Assembly: GCA_021730905.1 (NCBI GenBank)
Contig: JAKFYK010000085.1
Span: 1-64,000, forward strand
Length of the DNA: 64,000 nt
Direction of reading: 5' to 3'
DNA from: Betaproteobacteria bacterium
Lineage (GTDB): Bacteria > Pseudomonadota > Gammaproteobacteria > Burkholderiales > SG8-41
Below the pieces are notes generated by a model. The model did not search any database. It had not been told where the DNA came from and saw nothing but the letters and a program-made list of their open reading frames with translations. Position 1 is the stretch's first letter; each line of letters begins with the position of its first letter. Below, one piece after another: positions 45,663-54,743 of this stretch. The position numbers and the translations under genes were made by a program.

Positions 45663-46616
45663 TCAAGCGCCCAGCAGCAGTCGCGTCAGCATGCCCAGCG
45701 CCGCGAGCATGAATGCCATACCCAGAAACTCTGGCGCGCGAAATATTCGCAGCTTCGCGGATATCGTTTCAAGCAGCGCGAGCCCGGCGCCGACGATGCC
45801 AAGCTTGATGATCAGCACCACTATGGCCGTCGGCAGCGCCTGCCATGCGCCCGCCTCGGCAATGCCCCAGGGCGCGAACAACGCGATGCCTATCGCACAG
45901 TAGGTGGTAAATTTGATCGCGGTGGCCCATTCAATCAGCGCAAGATGCCGCCCGGAATATTCCAGGATCAGCGCTTCATGAATCATGGTGAGTTCCAGGT
46001 GCGTGGCGGGATTATCGATGGGAATGCGCGCGTTTTCTGCCAGTAGCACCATCACAAATGCTACCGCGGCAAACGCCAGGCTGGGATACAGCGCGAATTC
46101 CCGGTGCGCCAGCGTGTCCACAATGACGTTCAGTGAGCTCGATTGCACGATCAGCAGCGGCGTGAAAAACACCATCAGCAGCGCTGGTTCCGACAAACTC
46201 GCCACCAGCATCTCGCGCCGCGCACCAAGGCTGCCGAACGAGGTGCCGACATCCATAGCCGCCAGCGCCGAGAATACCCGCGCCAGCGCAAACACACCCA
46301 CCAGCGCAATTACGTCGGCGGCCGGTGCAAACAGCAGATTGGTCTCGATGATCGGCACCACGCTCGCCGCGAGCACCATGCAGCCAAACTGGATATAGGG
46401 CGCGCTGCGAAACACCGCCGATGCGTTGTGCGCCAGCAACGCATCCTTGTCGAACAGCTTGAGCAGCACGCGGTACGGCTGCAGCAGGCCCGGCCCGCTG
46501 CGGTTCTGCAGCCATGCCCGGCACTGGCCGACCCAGCCCAGCATCAGTGGCGCGATCAGCACCACCAGCAGGGTTTGCGTAAGCTGCGACAGGAATGATG
46601 CAATCGTTGATAACAT
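45663..46616 (-). CDS. hyfC: HyfC/NuoH-like membrane subunit
   Basis: About 317 residues, eight or so membrane segments, orthologous to the NuoH piston subunit that links the peripheral arm to the membrane arm. Motifs are RSGPGLLQPYRVLLKLFDKD (the Q-chamber-lining loop) and ENARIPIDNPATHLELTMIH with conserved acidic residues. The start MLSTIASFLSQ at 46616 lies 11 bases after the hyfB stop. A longer frame upstream overlaps hyfB and has no family similarity. Confidence 0.93.
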   Translation of the reverse strand: MLSTIASFLSQLTQTLLVVLIAPLMLGWVGQCRAWLQNRSGPGLLQPYRVLLKLFDKDALLAHNASAVFRSAPYIQFGCMVLAASVVPIIETNLLFAPAADVIALVGVFALARVFSALAAMDVGTSFGSLGARREMLVASLSEPALLMVFFTPLLIVQSSSLNVIVDTLAHREFALYPSLAFAAVAFVMVLLAENARIPIDNPATHLELTMIHEALILEYSGRHLALIEWATAIKFTTYCAIGIALFAPWGIAEAGAWQALPTAIVVLIIKLGIVGAGLALLETISAKLRIFRAPEFLGMAFMLAALGMLTRLLLGA

Positions 46617-46627
46617 GAATATGACGA

Positions 46628-48640
46628 TCAGCGCACGAAGAGCAGCAACGCCAGCAGCGTTGCAAAGCTGTACAGCAAATACAGGTGAATGCGCCCGTGC
46701 TGCAAGATGCCTATCCACGACGCGACACGTTCATTCGCCCGCGCGACCGGCACATAGAGCCAGTGCCACAATCGGTCTTCGATCGTATTGGCATACACCG
46801 GCGCTTTACTGAACGGATCCGGCATCTGCCGTCGCACGCTGAAAAAAGGCTCGAAGATCTGCGTAATCGGCTGGCCGAAACCCTCGGCGGTATCCTGCAT
46901 GCGCGATGTCTGCTCGGGAAAGCCGCAATCCCATGCCGCGCCGCGCCGCACCCGGCCGTGATAAAACCCGCGCACCGTGAAAAACGTCACCAGCAGCGTG
47001 CCAACGATACCCAGCAGGAACAGCAGCGGTCCGTAACTCGCGCGTTCCGCCGCCACTGGCGCAAACAGCAGCCAACTGTTGCCGGAAATCGCCGCGCTCA
47101 AGGTGAAATTCACCAGCGACAAGGTCACATGATCCAGCAGCAGTACGATCGCCATCGGAAACAGTCCAAGCGCGATACAGCCCGCAGCAAACCAAGCCAT
47201 TCCAATACGCTCCCATATGCCCGCATCGCGCGCGCTGCTCAATTTTTCTTCGCGCTGCTGACCCAGAAAGATCACGCCGTAGAATTTGACCATCACGTAT
47301 CCCGACAGTGCGGCGGCCAATACCAGCGCGGCAGAACCGAGCGGCACCAGCATATTGAGGTACGGGTTGGGCAATCCGGGCGAAAACAAAAAGGCCTGTA
47401 ACAACAGCCATTCCGAGACAAATCCATTCAGCGGCGGCAATCCCGCGATAGCCAGCGCGCCCACCAGCGACAACCCGGCAACCCATGGCATGTTGCGGAT
47501 CAACCCGCCGAGCTTCCCCAGGTTGCGCTCTTGCGTGGAATGCAGCACCGAGCCGGTGCCTAAAAACAGCAGGCTCTTGAAAAACGCATGATTGAGGCAA
47601 TGATACAGCGTCGCTACCAGCGCGAGCGCCGCGAGATGCGGATTGCTGTAGGCGTGAAAAATAATGGCAAGCCCGATGCCCGCGACGATGATGCCGATGT
47701 TTTCGATGGACGAGTAGGCGAGCAGGCGCTTCATGTCGCTTTGCACGGCGGCGAACATCACGCCAAACAGCGCGGTCATCAACCCCAGCACCAGCGCCAC
47801 CACGCCCCACCACCAGATTTGTATGGGTAGCAGATCGAACGTCACACGCAGCAACCCATAGATCGCGGTCTTCAGCATCACACCGCTCATCAGCGCCGAC
47901 ACCGGCGAGGGTGCCGCAGGATGCGCCTCGGGCAACCACACGTGCAAGGGCAGCAGTCCCGCTTTGGCGCCAAAGCCAAACAGTGCGAGCAGGAACGCAG
48001 TGCTTGCCCAGAATACCGACAGTTCACTGGAACGCAACGCATCAAACGTGTACTGCCCGGCGCCACCGTGCATCACGCCGAAACACAGCAACAGGGCAAT
48101 CGCGCCGATGTGAGCAATCAACAGATAAAGAAATCCGGCGCGGCGGATTTCAGCGATCTTGTGACTGGTGGTAACCAGAAAATAGGACGACAGCGCCATG
48201 GTTTCCCACGCCACCATGAAAAGATAGGCATCGTCCGCCAGCATTACCATCACCATGCTGGCTAGAAATACGTGATATTGCAGGCACAAAAGACCGGGCA
48301 CAGTGCCTTCGCCGCGGCGGAAATATCCCGCCGAAAACAACGATACGCCCAGCGCAACAGCGCCAACCAGCGCCACGAAAAACGCAGACAGCGCATCCAG
48401 CCGCACATGGAAAGGCAAGTCCGGCAGGCCCAGCGGCAGCACCAGGGTAACCGCATCGATGCGTATGGAAAACACTGCCGCGAGCACCAGCAACGCGCCA
48501 CCGATCGCGCCTATCGGAAACAGCACACGGCTCACAAAGCGCAGGCTGGTGGGGCGCAACAGGCCGGCTACACCGATCAGCAGCCAAAGCAGCACGACGC
48601 CCAGTATCAGGTCCAGAGGTGCAGCATCAAACGGATACAC
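46628..48640 (-). CDS. hyfB: HyfB/NuoL-like antiporter-type membrane subunit
   Basis: A 670-residue membrane protein with about 16 segments. Core motifs are VAWETMALSSYFLVTT (with the key Glu), GAKAGLLPLHVWLPEAHPAA, KRLLAYSSIENIGI and NHAFFKSLLFLGTGSV. A C-terminal extension carries the CGFPEQTSRMQDTAEGFGQP motif known from HyfB/HycC. It is the first gene of the six-gene cluster, oriented hyfB-C-E-F-G-I with overlaps or gaps of at most 11 bases, implying one transcript. No hyfA, hyfH, NuoI-like ferredoxin or hyp maturation gene is nearby. Confidence 0.94.
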   Translation of the reverse strand: MYPFDAAPLDLILGVVLLWLLIGVAGLLRPTSLRFVSRVLFPIGAIGGALLVLAAVFSIRIDAVTLVLPLGLPDLPFHVRLDALSAFFVALVGAVALGVSLFSAGYFRRGEGTVPGLLCLQYHVFLASMVMVMLADDAYLFMVAWETMALSSYFLVTTSHKIAEIRRAGFLYLLIAHIGAIALLLCFGVMHGGAGQYTFDALRSSELSVFWASTAFLLALFGFGAKAGLLPLHVWLPEAHPAAPSPVSALMSGVMLKTAIYGLLRVTFDLLPIQIWWWGVVALVLGLMTALFGVMFAAVQSDMKRLLAYSSIENIGIIVAGIGLAIIFHAYSNPHLAALALVATLYHCLNHAFFKSLLFLGTGSVLHSTQERNLGKLGGLIRNMPWVAGLSLVGALAIAGLPPLNGFVSEWLLLQAFLFSPGLPNPYLNMLVPLGSAALVLAAALSGYVMVKFYGVIFLGQQREEKLSSARDAGIWERIGMAWFAAGCIALGLFPMAIVLLLDHVTLSLVNFTLSAAISGNSWLLFAPVAAERASYGPLLFLLGIVGTLLVTFFTVRGFYHGRVRRGAAWDCGFPEQTSRMQDTAEGFGQPITQIFEPFFSVRRQMPDPFSKAPVYANTIEDRLWHWLYVPVARANERVASWIGILQHGRIHLYLLYSFATLLALLLFVR

Positions 48641-48773
48641 TGTGGTTGTCGCGGCTAGAGTGGGGCCCGGTACTGGTTCAACCGCACCGGGTAAGGGCGC
48701 ATTGTAGTCTGTTTGCGGCGACCGAGAAAAGCCGCGGCAGAGGCCTGGATCAACTACGCAATCTCACCTACTG

Positions 48774-49202
48774 CTATGGCCGCAAATACGCATAACCCTC
48801 GCGCTGTTGCAGCCGCGTGATCTCCGCAACCCCGGAAGGCACGAACGTCACTTCCGGGATGAACCCTTTGCGTTCGAGCTTGCGGTTTCTCAGCGTGATC
48901 TCGCACACATCGAATTTCACGCCACGCGCCTTGAGTTCCTCCACGGGAATATGGTACGGATTGCCATTAACGTCTTTTTTGCCGTCCATCAAAAAATCCA
49001 CACCCATCGCGTGCGTCACAACCACGATTTTCACTTTCGGATTCACTTCAAGGTGATTGTTGATATTGCGCATCGCTGCCGTGGCGTTGGCGGCATCATT
49101 CACGTGATAGACGACCTTGTCTTCCTGCGCCTGCGCTGCTCCCGCAAGCGCAAGAACACCGGCCATACCCGCCAGCAGCATTTTCAGAAATCCGATTTTC
49201 AT
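48774..49202 (-). CDS. DsrE-superfamily exported protein
   Basis: About 142 residues. The signal peptide MKIGFLKMLLAGMAGVLALA is cut near AQAQ/EDK, so it is periplasmic. The body follows the DsrE/COG1416 pattern: VVYHVNDAANATAAMRNINN, KIVVVTHAMGVDFL, and a single Cys in KFDVCEITLRNR at the position of the usual DsrE active-site loop. DsrE-like proteins carry sulfane sulfur; cytoplasmic ones are better known than exported ones. The start has GGAG six bases upstream. It precedes hyfB by 133 bases on the same strand, so a link to that complex is possible but unproven. Confidence 0.82.
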   Translation of the reverse strand: MKIGFLKMLLAGMAGVLALAGAAQAQEDKVVYHVNDAANATAAMRNINNHLEVNPKVKIVVVTHAMGVDFLMDGKKDVNGNPYHIPVEELKARGVKFDVCEITLRNRKLERKGFIPEVTFVPSGVAEITRLQQREGYAYLRP

Positions 49203-49274
49203 ACGCATCTCCATCGAAATTTGTAGAATACCCGCACACCTTACGGCACACCGGCTTGAAGCGCAATCGTTCGC

Positions 49275-49547
49275 ATGCAAACCAGACACCTCGTCATCAC
49301 CGGCCGCGTGCAAGGCGTGGGATTCCGCTACTACATGGAATATAAGGCGCGGCAATTCCACGTCACCGGCTGGGTGCGCAACCGCCGCGACGGCAGCGTC
49401 GAAGCCATGATTCAGGGCACGCCGGAAAACGTTGCGGCGATGATCGTGCGCGCGCATCGCGGACCGCCCAAGGCATCGGTTGACGCGGTGGGCGTGAGCG
49501 AAGGCTCGGGAGAATTTTCGAAATTCGTCGCCCGCCCCACCGCATAA
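49275..49547 (+). CDS. acyP: AcyP, acylphosphatase
   Basis: A 90-residue alpha/beta sandwich enzyme that hydrolyses acyl phosphates. The phosphate-binding signature GRVQGVGFRYYME holds the catalytic Arg, and GWVRNRRDGSVEAMIQG holds the catalytic Asn. Length and motif match the family exactly. It is divergent from the DsrE-like gene (72-base gap) and convergent with the TPR gene. Confidence 0.95.
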   Translation: MQTRHLVITGRVQGVGFRYYMEYKARQFHVTGWVRNRRDGSVEAMIQGTPENVAAMIVRAHRGPPKASVDAVGVSEGSGEFSKFVARPTA

Positions 49548-49573
49548 CGCGTCAGCTTTGTGCGCCTGCGCAG

Positions 49574-50281
49574 CTACGCTCTCGCCGATGCTTGTTTCTG
49601 GATTTCAGCCGCGCGCGCGCGATGCTTCGCCGCCTCCTCCTTGCGCCCCAGCGCCTCGCAAACCTCGGCCAGATTATTCAAGGTATGCGCGACGCTCTGA
49701 TTCATCGGCCCCAGGGTTTTTTCTTTCATCGCCAGCGCCCGGCGCAGATACAGTTCAGCCTCCTTGTAGCGCGCCTGCAACTGCAGATTGGCGCCCAGGT
49801 TATTCAGCGCGCTGGCGGTCTTCGGATCATCGCCATGCACTTTCTCGAAAATCGGCAGCACCGTTCGCTGCAATTTCTCGGCTTCGGCATACTTTTTTTG
49901 CGCCTGCACCACGTCGGCAAGGTTAAGCATGGTGAGCGCGGTGGAAGGATGCGCCGCGCCGAGCGCTTTTTCGCGTATCGCCAGCGCCCGCCAATAGTGC
50001 TTTTCGGATTCCTCGAAACGTTTCTGGAAACGCAGCACCAGTGCCAGATTGCCCAGACTGGCCGCGGTGTTTTGATGCGCGCTGCCAAAGGTTTTTTCAG
50101 CCTCTGCGATGGCATTGCGCGCGAGTTGTTCGGCCTGCTTCAGCGCGCCGCCCATCAGGTGCGGCATCACCTGATCGTTGAGCGCTTTCCACTCGTTCTC
50201 GCCGGCGCTTGCGGCCGTACTGAGCAGCATGCTCCAGGATAAAATAAATACCTTTAAAAACAAATACTTATTGATGTCCAT
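49574..50281 (-). CDS. Exported TPR protein (kinesin-light-chain-type repeats)
   Basis: 235 residues with a signal peptide (MDINKYLFLKVFILSWSMLL) and four or so 42-residue TPR repeats of the kinesin-light-chain/NB-ARC-TPR type (GSAHQNTAASLGNLALVLRF, LGAAHPSTALTMLNLADVVQ, MNQSVAHTLNNLAEVCEALG). Such repeats bind protein partners; no enzyme domain is present. The start overlaps the dnaE stop by 14 bases, so it is expressed after dnaE. The first signal-peptide codons are formed by a dispersed AT element. Function unknown. Confidence 0.82.
   Translation of the reverse strand: MDINKYLFLKVFILSWSMLLSTAASAGENEWKALNDQVMPHLMGGALKQAEQLARNAIAEAEKTFGSAHQNTAASLGNLALVLRFQKRFEESEKHYWRALAIREKALGAAHPSTALTMLNLADVVQAQKKYAEAEKLQRTVLPIFEKVHGDDPKTASALNNLGANLQLQARYKEAELYLRRALAMKEKTLGPMNQSVAHTLNNLAEVCEALGRKEEAAKHRARAAEIQKQASARA
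50240..50272 (-). repeat. AT-rich dispersed element, copy 13 (exact)
   Basis: The exact 15-mer AAGTATTTGTTTTTA is at 50269-50255 on the minus strand, followed by AAGG and an A/T tail. It covers the junction between dnaE and the TPR gene and encodes KYLFLKVF in the latter's signal peptide. Confidence 0.75.
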
Positions 50282-53200
50282 TGGAATAGATCAAGCGCAC
50301 GTTCTCGGGCTTCAGCCACTCACCGAGCGACGCGATCAACTCGTCGCGCGGATGCACTTTCCAGTCCTCACCAAGGCTGATTTCACAGCGTGCATCCCCG
50401 CTGCAGTACTCGATGGCGACCGGACACGGGCCGTTCAGATGCGGCGTCAGCAGCGCGCGCAGCTTGTCGCCCGACGACTGGCCGTTGCAGCTGATCCTGA
50501 GTACGCGCGCAAATTGTTCGCGCGCCTTTTGCAGGTCGAACAGTTTCTCCGCAGAAATGCGCAGGCTTTGTGAAAATTCATCGAAAGTCACCTTGCCTTC
50601 GACCACCAGCAATTGGTCTTCTTTTAGCCAGTGGCGATGCTGCTCGAATAATTCATTGAACACCGTGAGCTCGAGGCGCGCGTAGCTGTCATCCAGCACC
50701 AGCACCGCCATGCGTCCGCGTCGTGTCATCTGGATGCGCTGGCTCACGATAATGCCCGACAGCATCACCGGATGCGGCTGGGGGCTGACCTGATCAAGAC
50801 GCGTCGGCGCGAAACCCCGCAGTTCCCCTTCGTAGCTGCGGAAAGGATGTCCCGAAAAATAAAATCCCAGCGCAGCTTTTTCCTGTTTCAGCCGTTCAAG
50901 ATCGTTCCAGCACGGCACGGCAGCCAGATGCACGGTCGGCCGATGATCTTCGACGTCGCCGAACAGATTGGTCTGGTTTGCGCTGCGGCTCGCCTGCTCC
51001 GCGCTTTCCAGCGCCATGCCTACCGACGCCAGCAACGCCGCGCGGTTGCCATCCACGCTGTCGAATGCCCCGGCACGCACCAGCGACTCAACCACCCGCC
51101 GGTTGACGACGCGCTTGTCGACGCGGTGACAAAAATCAAACAGGTCCCGGTACGGGCCGCCGCCCTCGCGCACCTCAATGAGGTGATTGATTGCGCCTTC
51201 GCCGGTGCCCTTGACTGCACCGAGTCCGTAACGGATGCGCTTTCTGTCCACGGGCGCAAAGCGATAACCACCGCTGTTGACATCCGGCGCGAGAATTTCC
51301 ATGCCGTTGGCCAGCGCATCTTCGTGAAACTGCTGCACCTTGTCGGTGTCGTTCATCACCGCCGACAAGTTGGCCGCCATGAACGCCGCCGCGTGATGCG
51401 CCTTCAGATACGCGGTCTGATAAGCGACCAGCGCATAGGCCGCCGCATGCGACTTGTTGAAACCGTAGCCGGCAAACTTCTCCATCAAGTCAAAAAGCTC
51501 GTCCGCTTTGCGCGGCGACAAGCCGTTCTTCGCCGCGCCCTCGGCGAAGATACTGCGCTGCTCGGCCATTTCTTCGGGCATCTTCTTGCCCATCGCGCGC
51601 CGCAGCAGATCGGCGCCGCCGAGACTATAGCCGCCGATGATCTGCGCCATCTGCATCACCTGCTCCTGATAAATCATGATGCCGTAGGACTCAGCGAGGA
51701 TGTCTTTGACGCGCGGGTCGGGATATTCGAAGCGCTTGCCATGTTTACGGTCGCAGAACTCGGGTATCAGTTCCATCGGGCCGGGGCGATACAGCGACAC
51801 CAGGGCGATAATGTCGCCGAAGCGGTCGGGGCGCGCGCGCTTCAAAAGATCGCGCATGCCGCGCGATTCAAACTGGAATATCGCCGTGGTGTTGGCCGTG
51901 GCGAAAATCCTGTACGAAGCCGCATCGTCCAGCGGCAGTTCATGCAGCGCCAGTTTCGAATCGGGATCAAGCTGCTTGACGTAACGCACTGCCCAATCGA
52001 GTACCGTCAGCGTCGTCAAACCCAAAAAGTCGAACTTCACCAGTCCGATGGCTTCGACGTCGTCCTTGTCAAATTGGCTGACAGCAGAGTCCGATGCATC
52101 GGCCACATACAATGGGCAAAAATCGGTCAGCTTGCCCGGCGCAATCAGCACGCCGCCTGCATGCATGCCGACGTTGCGCGTAAGACCTTCGACTTTTTCG
52201 GCGAGCGCCAGCAGTTCCGCCACTTCTTCTTCGTTTTTTTCGCGTTCTTTCAGTTGCGGTTCCATCTCGCGCGCCAGCGCGAGTGTGATCAGTTTGCCGG
52301 GCTGAAACGGAATCAGTTTCGCCAGTTGATCGCAGAAGTTGTACGGCATTTCGAGCACACGCCCCACATCGCGCACCACCGCCTTGGCCGCCATCGTTCC
52401 AAACGTCACGATCTGCGACACGCTGTCCGCGCCGTAGCGCTGCTTGACGTAATCGATCACGCGATCGCGCCCGTCCTGGCAAAAGTCGATATCGAAGTCG
52501 GGCATCGACACACGTTCGGGATTCAAAAACCGCTCGAACAGCAGGTTGTAGCGCAGCGGGTCAAGGTCGGTAATGCCCAGACTGTACGCCACCAGGGAAC
52601 CCGCACCCGAACCGCGCCCCGGCCCCACCGGCACGCCGTTGTTCTTGGCCCAATTGATAAAATCAGCCACGATCAGAAAATAGCCAGGAAATCCCATTTG
52701 CAAAATCGTTTTGATCTCGAACGCCAACCGCTCGATGTAACGCGGCCGCTCGCGTTCGCGTGCTTCTGCGTCCGGATACAACACTTGCATGCGCTGGTTG
52801 AGACCCTCCTGCGCGCGCAGTTTCAGGTAATCATCGAGGCTTTCCTGGTTCGGCGTGGGAAACAGCGGCAGTTTGCTTTTACCCAGTTCCAGCACCAGAT
52901 TGCAGCGCTTGGCGATTTCCACGCTGTTGGCAAGGGCTTCCGGCAGGTCTTTGAAAATATTGAATATTTCTTCCTGCGTCAAAAAGTACTGCTGCTCGGA
53001 ATAAAGCTTCGGCCGGCGCTGATCCGACAGCATGTAACCCTCGGAAATGCACACACGCGCTTCGTGGGCCCGAAAATCATCGGCGCGCAAAAACTGCACC
53101 GGATGTGTCGCTACTACCGGCAATTTCACTTGCGCCGCCAACTTCAGCGTACGCTGCACGCAGGTTTCGACCGGCACCACCGCCGCACCCGCTGTCATCG

Positions 53201-53729
53201 CGCCCTCCCCCGGACGCTGCACTTCCATGTAAAAACGGCCGGGAAAAAGTTTTTCCCATGCGCGCGCGAGTCTGGCAGCGGCCTCGCTGCTGTCCGCGAT
53301 CAGCGCTTGGCCGATATCGCCGTGGTGCGCACCGGATAACGCAATCAAGCCCCCGGTGCCCGACTCCATGAACCAGTCGCGCAGGATTTCCGCGCGGCCG
53401 CGATACTGGTTGGAGCGGTACGCGCGCGTCAGCAAACTGCACAGGCGCAAATAGCCCGCGTGGCTCTGTGCCAGCAGCAGCAACCGGAACGGCTTGTCGC
53501 GATCCGTTTCATTCGTCAGCCACACATCGCAGCCGATAAGCGGCTTGACGCCCGCCGCGCGCGCCGCCGTATAAAACTTGACCATGCCAAACACGTTCGA
53601 CAGGTCGGTCAGCGCCAGCGCCGGCATACCGTCCGCGGCAGCCGCGGCAACAGCATCGTCGATGCGCACAATGCCGTCAACGATGGAATACTCGCTGTGC
53701 AAACGCAGGTGTACGAACTTGGGCTGCAT
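50268..53729 (-). CDS. dnaE: DnaE, DNA polymerase III alpha subunit
   Basis: The replicative polymerase, 1153 residues, a typical DnaE1. The N-terminal PHP domain starts FVHLRLHSEYSIVDG. The palm contains catalytic Asps in MPDFDIDFCQDGRD; the GRGSGAGSLVAYSLGI and RRAMGKKMPEEMAEQ motifs and the fingers/HhH region (GYGFNKSHAAAYALVAYQT) follow. The OB fold lies near 990-1070. The presumed tau-binding C-terminal domain closes the protein. It stands alone with no replication neighbours, upstream of a small TPR gene. Confidence 0.97.
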   Translation of the reverse strand: MQPKFVHLRLHSEYSIVDGIVRIDDAVAAAAADGMPALALTDLSNVFGMVKFYTAARAAGVKPLIGCDVWLTNETDRDKPFRLLLLAQSHAGYLRLCSLLTRAYRSNQYRGRAEILRDWFMESGTGGLIALSGAHHGDIGQALIADSSEAAARLARAWEKLFPGRFYMEVQRPGEGAMTAGAAVVPVETCVQRTLKLAAQVKLPVVATHPVQFLRADDFRAHEARVCISEGYMLSDQRRPKLYSEQQYFLTQEEIFNIFKDLPEALANSVEIAKRCNLVLELGKSKLPLFPTPNQESLDDYLKLRAQEGLNQRMQVLYPDAEARERERPRYIERLAFEIKTILQMGFPGYFLIVADFINWAKNNGVPVGPGRGSGAGSLVAYSLGITDLDPLRYNLLFERFLNPERVSMPDFDIDFCQDGRDRVIDYVKQRYGADSVSQIVTFGTMAAKAVVRDVGRVLEMPYNFCDQLAKLIPFQPGKLITLALAREMEPQLKEREKNEEEVAELLALAEKVEGLTRNVGMHAGGVLIAPGKLTDFCPLYVADASDSAVSQFDKDDVEAIGLVKFDFLGLTTLTVLDWAVRYVKQLDPDSKLALHELPLDDAASYRIFATANTTAIFQFESRGMRDLLKRARPDRFGDIIALVSLYRPGPMELIPEFCDRKHGKRFEYPDPRVKDILAESYGIMIYQEQVMQMAQIIGGYSLGGADLLRRAMGKKMPEEMAEQRSIFAEGAAKNGLSPRKADELFDLMEKFAGYGFNKSHAAAYALVAYQTAYLKAHHAAAFMAANLSAVMNDTDKVQQFHEDALANGMEILAPDVNSGGYRFAPVDRKRIRYGLGAVKGTGEGAINHLIEVREGGGPYRDLFDFCHRVDKRVVNRRVVESLVRAGAFDSVDGNRAALLASVGMALESAEQASRSANQTNLFGDVEDHRPTVHLAAVPCWNDLERLKQEKAALGFYFSGHPFRSYEGELRGFAPTRLDQVSPQPHPVMLSGIIVSQRIQMTRRGRMAVLVLDDSYARLELTVFNELFEQHRHWLKEDQLLVVEGKVTFDEFSQSLRISAEKLFDLQKAREQFARVLRISCNGQSSGDKLRALLTPHLNGPCPVAIEYCSGDARCEISLGEDWKVHPRDELIASLGEWLKPENVRLIYSNGHQ

Positions 53730-53835
53730 GGCGCTATTTTAGCGGCTTGTAAGGAGTTACTGCATAATCACAGCTCAACCCGCACCCGCTTTTCCCGAAG
53801 ACTCCGTCGGGTACGCGCGCTCAAAGAAAAAGCAA

Positions 53836-54705
53836 ATGAAAACAAGCCGTTCCGAATTTCACGACATCCGCGGCATACGCCATCACGTGCGACTGTGGGG
53901 TGACACCGGCAGTCCGGCGCTTTTTTTGCTGCACGGCTGGATGGATGTTTCAGCATCGTTTCAGTTTCTGGTGGACGAATTGAAGCACGATTGGCGGGTG
54001 ATCGCGCCCGACTGGCGTGGTTTTGGGCTGAGTGACTGGACGCGCGAAGGCTACTGGTTCCAGGACTACTACGCCGATCTCGACGCGCTGCTCGACCTTT
54101 ATACGCCCGGGGAACCGGCGCGCATCGTCGGCCACAGCATGGGCGGCAATATTGCCTGCACCTACGCGGGCATACGCCCGGCGCGCGTGACAAAGCTGGC
54201 ATCGCTCGAAGGCTTTGGCATGGGGCGCGCGCGTGCCGACATGGCGCCGGGGCGCTATCAGCGCTGGCTCGAAGAATTAAGAGCGCCGCCGTCCTTCCGC
54301 CCCTACACAACGTTCGATGCGGTTGCCGAACGCCTGATGAAGAACAACCCGCGGCTCACCCGTGACAAGGCGGATTTCCTGGCGCAGCACTGGGCGCGGC
54401 GCACGGACAGCGGCGAGATTGTGCTCAACTTCGATCCGCGCCACAAGATCGTGAACCCGATATTGAGCCGCCTTGAAGAGCTGATCGAATGCTGGAAGCA
54501 CGTGACCTGCCCCACGCTATGGGTGGTGACCAACGAGATCGATCCGCGCGGCTGGCGCAAGGACACGCCCACGCAAATGGCCGAGCGCAAAAACGCATTC
54601 AGGGACTTCCGCGAAGTCACCCTCGCGGATTGCGGACACATGATGCATCACGACCAGCCGGAACGGCTGGCCGCGATCATCGAGGCATTTCTGCTGCGGG
54701 ACTGA
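53836..54705 (+). CDS. Alpha/beta hydrolase
   Basis: A 289-residue protein of the alpha/beta-hydrolase fold. The oxyanion motif is FLLHGWMDVSASF, the nucleophile elbow GHSMGGN (Ser near residue 101), and the catalytic His lies in LADCGHMMHHDQPERLA; the acid is probably in the TNEIDPR region. The APDWRGFGLSDW motif is of the epoxide hydrolase/haloalkane dehalogenase/esterase type, but members of this group vary widely, so the substrate cannot be named. It is divergent from dnaE across 106 bases. Confidence 0.88.
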   Translation: MKTSRSEFHDIRGIRHHVRLWGDTGSPALFLLHGWMDVSASFQFLVDELKHDWRVIAPDWRGFGLSDWTREGYWFQDYYADLDALLDLYTPGEPARIVGHSMGGNIACTYAGIRPARVTKLASLEGFGMGRARADMAPGRYQRWLEELRAPPSFRPYTTFDAVAERLMKNNPRLTRDKADFLAQHWARRTDSGEIVLNFDPRHKIVNPILSRLEELIECWKHVTCPTLWVVTNEIDPRGWRKDTPTQMAERKNAFRDFREVTLADCGHMMHHDQPERLAAIIEAFLLRD

Positions 54706-54743
54706 GCCGCGCACCGGGCGGGAAGCCCGGCGCGGGTGACGCG

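Noticed and set aside
50772..53339. Open frame of 855 codons on the plus strand
   Set aside because: It lies fully antisense to dnaE and shows His/Arg-rich composition typical of the complement of GC-rich genes; no domain is recognisable.
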